64,000 nt of DNA from Lasiosphaeris hirsuta. Lineage: Eukaryota; Ascomycota; Sordariomycetes; Sordariales; Lasiosphaeriaceae. The DNA is taken from contig JAUKUA010000005.1 of assembly GCA_030549175.1 (NCBI GenBank), positions 2,728,001-2,792,000 of the forward strand. The letters are read 5' to 3'. Below the pieces are notes generated by a model. It was not told the DNA's origin, made no database searches, and saw only the letters and a program-made list of their open reading frames with translations. A program made the translations under genes and the position numbers. Of the stretch, positions 58,208 to 64,000 are shown piece after piece. Within the stretch, counting starts at the first letter, position 1. Every line of letters starts with the position of its first letter.

Positions 58208-60304
58208 TGGGGTCCCGATTGACTCTCTACACCTATAACATCAATCACATTTGGGCGACGCCACCTCTCTGGCAGTCTACACTCTCCTACACTGACAATC
58301 CTTCGACAACACGATGATCTTGGCGTATGCATCCTACACCAAACACCACCGCCGATCCACGCCACTTGGACGCCATGGCGGAGGGATGAGGTCTACCTCT
58401 ACTTGCGATGGGATCCATATTCTGGCGTCCTGTACTTTGGACCCACATATGCGTTTCCCTCGGAGACATACCTTTTACACACATTCACACACACACAAAT
58501 TTCCCTCCAACATCGCGAACCACCTAATCAACATCATCTAGGCCTCGGTGGCGCTCCATTATTTGTCCAATACACGAAGGGACGGGCGCACAGGTATTTC
58601 TATTCATCATTCTTCATCCATAGCGACGTGGTCTTTTTTTCTTACCAAAAATTCCTTTTGCGTTGGAAGATACCATTCTGCTTCTTCGTCTTTCTGTTTT
58701 GCTATTACGCGAGTATACGACAGGTTCAGGTTCAGACAGAGGGCATTTAACGGGGATATGTTTTTTTATTTCGAGGGCACTTTCTTCAAGTCAGATACAT
58801 CGCGGAAGCAGAGGCGCGAGCGGTACAATTCTGGGCGCGGATGGGCGTGTATGAAGGAAGGGCAGGAGGAAGGACGTCAATAATGACCAACGAATGGGGA
58901 GGAGGCTAGTTTTGGTGACCGAGGAGGATGTGTGACACTGATGTCCAGTGTATGTACGATACATTCTGCGCTGTTGATTATATATACCGGAAGTGACAGT
59001 CATGTACTGTCGATGTAGCATTTAGGTAGCTGTAGAAGAGGTGGAATGGAAGTTTCGAGATATCTTCATCTTTGGTCCCTTTAGTGTAAAAGATGCATCG
59101 CATGTTTATTGGTGCCGTGGTGCCAGGGCATGCAAGGGCGGGCGCGGTGCAAGGCGGGCGGCACCGCAAAGCGCAAACCCCTGCTGTCCTGCTGCTGTCT
59201 GTGATAGGCAGGGATCGACAATGTCTCACAGCCGAACTCGACTTCTCCCCCATCCTCAGAAGCTGCTGAACCTAAGGACCACATGTGATTCGGTGACTCG
59301 GAGAGAGTAGAAACACGACATGGACGGTTATCAGAGGTTAATCCCGCCGAGAGTGGCACGTAGCGGATGCGGCCGGATGTCACGGGTGACCTGGTTGAGC
59401 AGGGCTGGGCTGTGCGGGTGGAGCGGAACCATTCAGTGCTCGACCTGGGAAAAAATTATCAGATGGTTTAGATAATCTTCAGCCAATTGAACACGCGAGA
59501 CCCTGTGACGGGGCGGAGCCTGAAACCCTGTCATGTGCAACCTAAACCTCCGTCTCGCGCTGGGCATCGCTCGCAATTCCACTCCCCACCAAACAAGTGC
59601 CTAATATACCAGTCGCGACGGGGCAGCTACACGGAGTAGCAGGCAGGCAGGACAGCTCAGGTGGCTCTTCCTCGCCCTCCCCCTCATCTGATAGATAGGC
59701 AATTGCCCTCGGCATGTTCTGTCCAATACTTTATCCAATGCATTTGCCCTGCGCTGGCGTCGCGACATTTCCACCTTGGTATATTGCTCACATTGCCTAG
59801 GGCGATCGCTCAATGGAAGCCGAGACACGCACGACACCCGGCACAGACACACTCACACACACACACCATTTCCCACCCCCCCCCCCCCCCCCCCCGCTGC
59901 CTAGCGCGGGAGGGCGTGGGATGGATGTGCTGACAGGACTTGTGGAATGAATAAATCCCTGCCAGGCCCCCTTCGTTTCCCTTTTTCCAGGCGTGGGCCT
60001 CTGGTTCTGTGAGAGTGAGCTAGTTAGGTTGATCGGATTGTTTCCGAGCTGCTTGGTGGCTTTCCCTTTTCTCCGATACATAAGTCCACCTTAGCAACCT
60101 GCATTTAACTCACCATCCCCTGACACCTACCAACTTACACTCGAAAGTTGTATATTGTTTCAACATCTCCGTTATCTTATTGCCCTTTAATACAATTCAT
60201 ATCTCTTTCCCACCTGGCCGCAAATGAAATTGAGTTGCGCATGCCCGTGCCAAGCATTTCTTTCAGACCACTAGGCTCCTGCGCCCTCGTCGACTTCCAA
60301 CAAC
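58208..60304. other. Intergenic region between scaffold gene and SIT transporter
   Basis: About 2.1 kb. The first 0.8 kb looks like a T-rich 3' UTR. From about 59400 to 60304 it is probably the transporter promoter and leader, with a C(20) tract at 59876-59895 and a short CA repeat just upstream. No gene seen. Confidence 0.5.
59876..59895. repeat. Homopolymer C(20) tract
   Basis: Twenty consecutive C preceded by a CA-rich stretch (about 59836-59866). It lies about 410 bp upstream of the transporter start. Confidence 0.85.
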
Positions 60305-62325
60305 ATGGCGACCAACGCCGATCGTGATGGCGAAGACACGCCGCTTCTCGCACGAGGTCAAGATTATGCTTTCGACGGGAGCTTAGAGGGCTGCGGCGTC
60401 GCAGCAGCTTCTCGTGTCGATAGCGACGACACCGATTCGGCGTCGATCGACTCTGAGGTCCAGGAAGGCGTGAGGCGCATCGAGGCAGTCGCCCGCACTT
60501 GGTCGAAAGGGGGGTTGGCGGTGGCTTATATGAGGTTGGCGACCTCTCGGTCACACGCAGTACATATTGCGCCCCTGCTAATTTGTCAAGTATCTTTTTG
60601 ATGGCCTTCACCACATCGCTAGAAGGGCAGGTTACATACCCCCTTGCTGCCTTTGCCGTCAGCTCTTTCAACAACCACTCGCTGTTGTCAACTGTTTATG
60701 TGGTCCAGAATGTTGTAAACGGTGTGTGCTAGTACGCCTCTGACATTACCACCACCCGTGAAGCTGACTCGCGCCTAGCTGTCATCAAGCCGCCCATGGC
60801 CAAGATCGCAGACGTCTTTGGCCGCCTCGAGGCCTTCTGCATATCCGTGCTGCTCCTCATCTTGGGCTACATTCAGATGGCCAGCTCTAAGAACGTCCAG
60901 ACGTACGCCTCGGCGCAGATCTTCTACTCGGCCGGCGGGACCGGTCTTCAGATCCTCCAGCAGGTCTTCATCGCTGACACCAGCAACTTCAACAACCGTG
61001 CGCTGTTCTCCAGCCTCCCGGACAGCCCCTTTCTTGTTACCGTCTGGATCGGTCCCGCCATCGCTGCCGCCATCCTTGCCCACTTGAACTGGCGTTGGGG
61101 CTACGGCATGTGGGCTTTCATCTTGCCCGTCGCATTCCTGCCGCTGGCCCTGAGCCTGTTCATCAACGGCCGCAAAGCAGAACGCATGGGGTTGCTTAAA
61201 AAGCGCCACCATCACGACGGCGGTGACGACGAACCGGTTCTTCAAACAGCCAAGCGCCTCCTCACCGACCTTGATGTGGTCGGAATATTTCTCTTCAGCG
61301 CCGGCCTTGCCTTGATTTTGATTCCCCTTACTCTAGTTTCCCGCTCCCCAGACGGCTGGCACGATCGTGGCATCCTCGCCATGATTGCTACCGGCATATT
61401 TCTCCTCGTCCTCTTCCCCTTCTGGGAGTCCCGTCCAGACCTCGCGCCGCACCCCCTCCTCCCTCTCGACCTCCTCCGCTCACGCACCTTCTGCGCCGGC
61501 TGTGCGCTCGGCTTCTTCTGGTTCATGATCTTCTACATCGCCGTCCAGCCCTACTTCTACTCTTACCTCCTCGTAGCCCTCAACCAGCCCGTCAGCCGCG
61601 CAGGGCCCATCACCCAGACCTTTTCTTTCGCCTCCACCATCGCCGCGCTCCTCGCCTCCCTCCTCATCCGGCGATCTACCGGTGCGCCACGCCCTCGGCC
61701 GTACATCCTCACCGGCGCGGCGCTCTACACCGTTGCCGTCACCACCCTCCTACAAACCCGCACCCGCGCCGCCTCGCTCGCCGTCCTCTTCGCAGCCCAA
61801 GCCGCCCTCGGCGCCGGCGCCGGCCTCATGCATGTCGCCACCCAACTCGCCGTCCAGGCCAGCTGTGGTACCCACCACGCCCACGTCGGCGTCGCCACGG
61901 CCGCGTTCCTGACCGTCGCCGAGGTGGGCGCGGCCGTCGGGAGCGCCCTTTCTGGCGCGGTGTGGGGCCGGCTGGTCCCGACGAAGCTGGTCGAGTACCT
62001 GCCCGAGCATGCCAAGGCGGATGCGGGCAAGATCTATGCCAGCGTGGTTGTCGCATGCAGCTATGCTTGGGGGAGCGTGGAGCGGGAGGCGATTGCGCGG
62101 GCGTATCAGGAGACGATTACCGTGCTGCTCGGTTGTGCGCTGGTCGTGTGTCTGCCGTTGGGACTGATGGCGGTGCTGGTGCGCGATGAGGTTGCGGATG
62201 AGTGTGGTGAGGTGGCGGGGTTGGTTATTGGGAATGTCAGTGAGGGAGGGGGTGGGGGGAAGGTGTGGTGGTCGCCGTGGAGGGGGAGGGGGAAGACGGA
62301 CGTGTCAGAGGGAGTGGTTGGGTGA
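60305..62325 (+). CDS. MFS siderophore-iron transporter (SIT family)
   Basis: Major-facilitator transporter of the fungal siderophore-iron transporter type, importing ferri-siderophores with protons across the plasma membrane. Three exons: 60305-60534, 60591-60721 and 60779-62325, giving 635 aa. Splicing yields the diagnostic AYMSIFLMAFTTSLEGQVTY, followed by LSTVYVVQNVVNAVIKPPMA and KIADVFGRLEAFC, the SIT counterpart of the MFS loop 2-3 motif. The N-terminal cytosolic tail is acidic (DTPLLARGQ). About 14 hydrophobic helices follow, with the central His-rich loop KKRHHHDGGDDE. The C-terminal tail is Gly/Trp/Lys-rich. Intron 1 has an unusual donor GTTGGC with a TGCTAAT branch site and an AAG acceptor; the protein match supports it. 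Iron-dependent (GATA-factor) regulation is usual for the family but no site was verified. The specific siderophore cannot be told. Confidence 0.9.
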
Positions 62326-62623
62326 GAGACGTTGGTGGGATGGTAAATATCATGAACTTGATGTGTGGGTGGATGACGGGATGATCTGTGTATATACTGC
62401 ATTGCGTGGATATGTCGATAAAAATAATTTTGATGTCAACTCAATTCGGGTTGGTGCCTTGAGGTGACTTATCAACGCCGGGTAGGTAAGAAGTTATATA
62501 CATTCTCCATGTACAGTCATATTATTTGCAACTCCTGATAGGAGGGAACTACAGTTTACATATGCAGGCCATAACGCCTTACTCCCCGCATGTCCAGCGA
62601 CCAGGCTTGAGTTCCAATCCTCA
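62326..62623. other. Short convergent 3' intergenic region
   Basis: About 300 bp between convergent stop codons. No feature seen. Confidence 0.5.
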
Positions 62624-63951
62624 CTACGCCGGAATGATAGACGTCTCAAAATGAAACCCAGCCTTATCAAGTCGGTCAATAAACGGCTGGCCTAAGCAGG
62701 CTGGCGTATAAATCCCTCCGGGAAGTTTGATATCGTCCTGGAGCAGCGTCGCCGCCGCCTCAGCAAGCAACACGCCCGTGACTAGAATCACCCGTTAGCA
62801 CAGCGCCCTGCATACCTTCCAACGCAGTGACAAGAAGCAAAATACTCACAGTAATAATTCCCCCCCTTGAACCACGCCCGACAAAATGCCTGCCTCTCGT
62901 CCCCGCCGCCCGCGACATCCGGCCGGCCGATAGCGCGGTACTCGATCTCATCGCGCTTGTACTCGTCGACGGCGGCGCCCTCGCCGGGCTGGTACACGCG
63001 GCGGGCGACGAGGCGGCGCAGGAACGGTGTGACCAGGACCAGCCCGAACACGAACAAGCCAAAGTGGGCGCTGATGCCGGCGAGCACGCCGCGCGCGTGC
63101 ATGTACTGCTTGTAGGCGAAGTTGGGCCCGTACGCCTGGGTCTTGTCGTGGGCGAGGAGGCCCCAGGTGCGCTCGACGATGGCGGCGTCCGTCTTGGCGG
63201 CGATGGACGAGGTGAGCAGCCCCAGGGGCGGGATCGTGATCAGCCCCGACAGGCGCGTGAGCAGGGAGGGCGCGGGCTGGGGGGAGGCTGGGCGCGGGTT
63301 AGGGATGGGGGAGAGGGCGAAGGGGCGGTGGGCGGCGCGGACTTCGGAGAGGGAGAAGTTGTCGAAGAGGGTCAGGGCGGTGGAGAGGGTACCGCCCGAA
63401 GGGGTGCCGCGGAGCGTGTGCAGCGAGACGATGACGTCGCGCGTGTCGGCTGAGAACTCGCGCCGGATGAGCGAGGCGAGCGTCCAGGTGATGAGGTCCG
63501 ACGGCGCCGACTCGATGCCGATCTGCGGGAAGAGACGGGCGCCGCTCGCCTTGGCCGCCGCCTCGTGCTTGGCGATCATGCGGGCGACAAAGGGGACCTC
63601 GCCCGTCACGTCGAGGTAGTGCGTGCCGTTCTCGGCGCAGGCCCTGAAGGCATACTCGCCGAGTCGGCCGTAGGGGCCGACGGTGGTGATGAGGATGAAG
63701 GTCTTCTTGGCGAGCTTGGCCAGGCCCTCGTCATCGAGGTTGCAGATTTCGATTTCTGAGAACGGCATGAGTGTTGGATCTCGGGAGAGATGGTGAAGGC
63801 ATCTTACTAGGCTGGCATCGGTCAGGGTTCCACTCGCTGCATTGCGCCACCACCTGTTCGAGCTTCTCGCGCGATCGTCCCGCGACGGCCCATCTCAGGT
63901 CGGTTGGCAGATGGGTCGCGATGTGCTGGGCCGTGAACTTTCCGGTGTACC
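62624..63951 (-). CDS. Saccharopine-dehydrogenase-like oxidoreductase (SCCPDH family), 5' partial
   Basis: Rossmann-fold protein of the saccharopine dehydrogenase / trans-acting enoyl reductase group; not a true lysine-pathway saccharopine dehydrogenase by its architecture. Visible exons: 63951-63808, 63755-62850 and 62781-62624, about 402 residues. The first exon, with the start and the nucleotide-binding GA(T/S)G beginning, lies beyond the right edge: at 63952 there is a CAG acceptor and the sequence before it is non-coding. Visible parts are GYTGKFTAQHIATHLPTDLR, WAVAGRSREKLEQVV, then FILITTVGPYGRLGEYAFRA, ENGTHYLDVTGEVPFVARMI and PQIGIESAPSDLITWTLASL. A hydrophobic helix (GLFVFGLVLVTPFLRRLV) may bind membranes, as in human SCCPDH on lipid droplets. 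Introns have GTAAGA and GTGAGT donors. Expected full length is about 415 aa. Confidence 0.9.
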
Positions 63952-64000
63952 CTGGTGCTCTTTTAGCCCCCGATCTCAAGCCACTCAATTGGCCTTATGC

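Overview
The window is nuclear DNA from a filamentous ascomycete, most likely a Sordariomycete. The evidence is short introns (about 55-105 nt) with GTRNGT-type donors and CTAAC-like branch sites, fungal protein families (vacuolar carboxypeptidase Y, a GPI-anchored PLC-like phosphodiesterase, a siderophore-type MFS transporter), two dispersed 5S rRNA genes, and a small inverted-repeat element whose copies differ only by transitions, as RIP would leave them. The species cannot be fixed from sequence alone. All exon junctions given here were read by eye from splice signals plus protein continuity.

Layout. 1-7.2 kb: carboxypeptidase Y (minus, cut by the left edge), SDO1/SBDS ribosome-maturation factor (plus), ribosomal protein uS13/Rps18 (minus, four exons with a 584-nt first intron), and a secreted protein of unknown function (minus). 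7.2-14.7 kb is an accessory-looking stretch: a decayed unrecognised gene, a two-exon hypothetical gene, a Tc1/mariner-like MITE, an intron-containing tRNA-Gly(CCC), and a second one-ended copy of the MITE. 14.7-25.2 kb (all minus): GPI-anchored PLC-like phosphodiesterase, CDC37, a 2,3-dihydroxybenzoate decarboxylase-type amidohydrolase, and SMC3. 25.2-27.8 kb is a divergent intergenic region with a perfect 15-bp inverted repeat. 27.8-33.8 kb: MOT1 with two very small 5' exons. 33.8-36.9 kb: no firm gene, but a cluster of degenerate repeats. 36.9-43.2 kb: a DUF155/RMD1-family membrane protein, an HMG-box protein resembling INO80 subunit Nhp10, and CCT8. 43.6-46.0 kb: two 5S rRNA genes in opposite orientation flanking a broken FAD monooxygenase gene. 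46.0-54.3 kb: about 8.3 kb without a supportable gene. 54.3-58.2 kb: a RING-PH-VWA protein of the Far1/Ste5 scaffold type. 60.3-62.3 kb: SIT-type MFS transporter. 62.6 kb to the right edge: a saccharopine-dehydrogenase-like protein (5' end outside the window).

Most intact genes are housekeeping: ribosome biogenesis and translation (SDO1, Rps18, tRNA, 5S rRNA), protein folding (CDC37, CCT8), chromosome structure and transcription (SMC3, MOT1, Nhp10-like). They do not form one pathway. The most distinctive items are the Far1/Ste5-like scaffold with a degenerate VWA metal site behind a long gene-free upstream region, the 5S-flanked pseudogene, the MITE family, and the uncharacterised repeat cluster at 34.8-35.8 kb. 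I did not find a convincing new multi-gene system.
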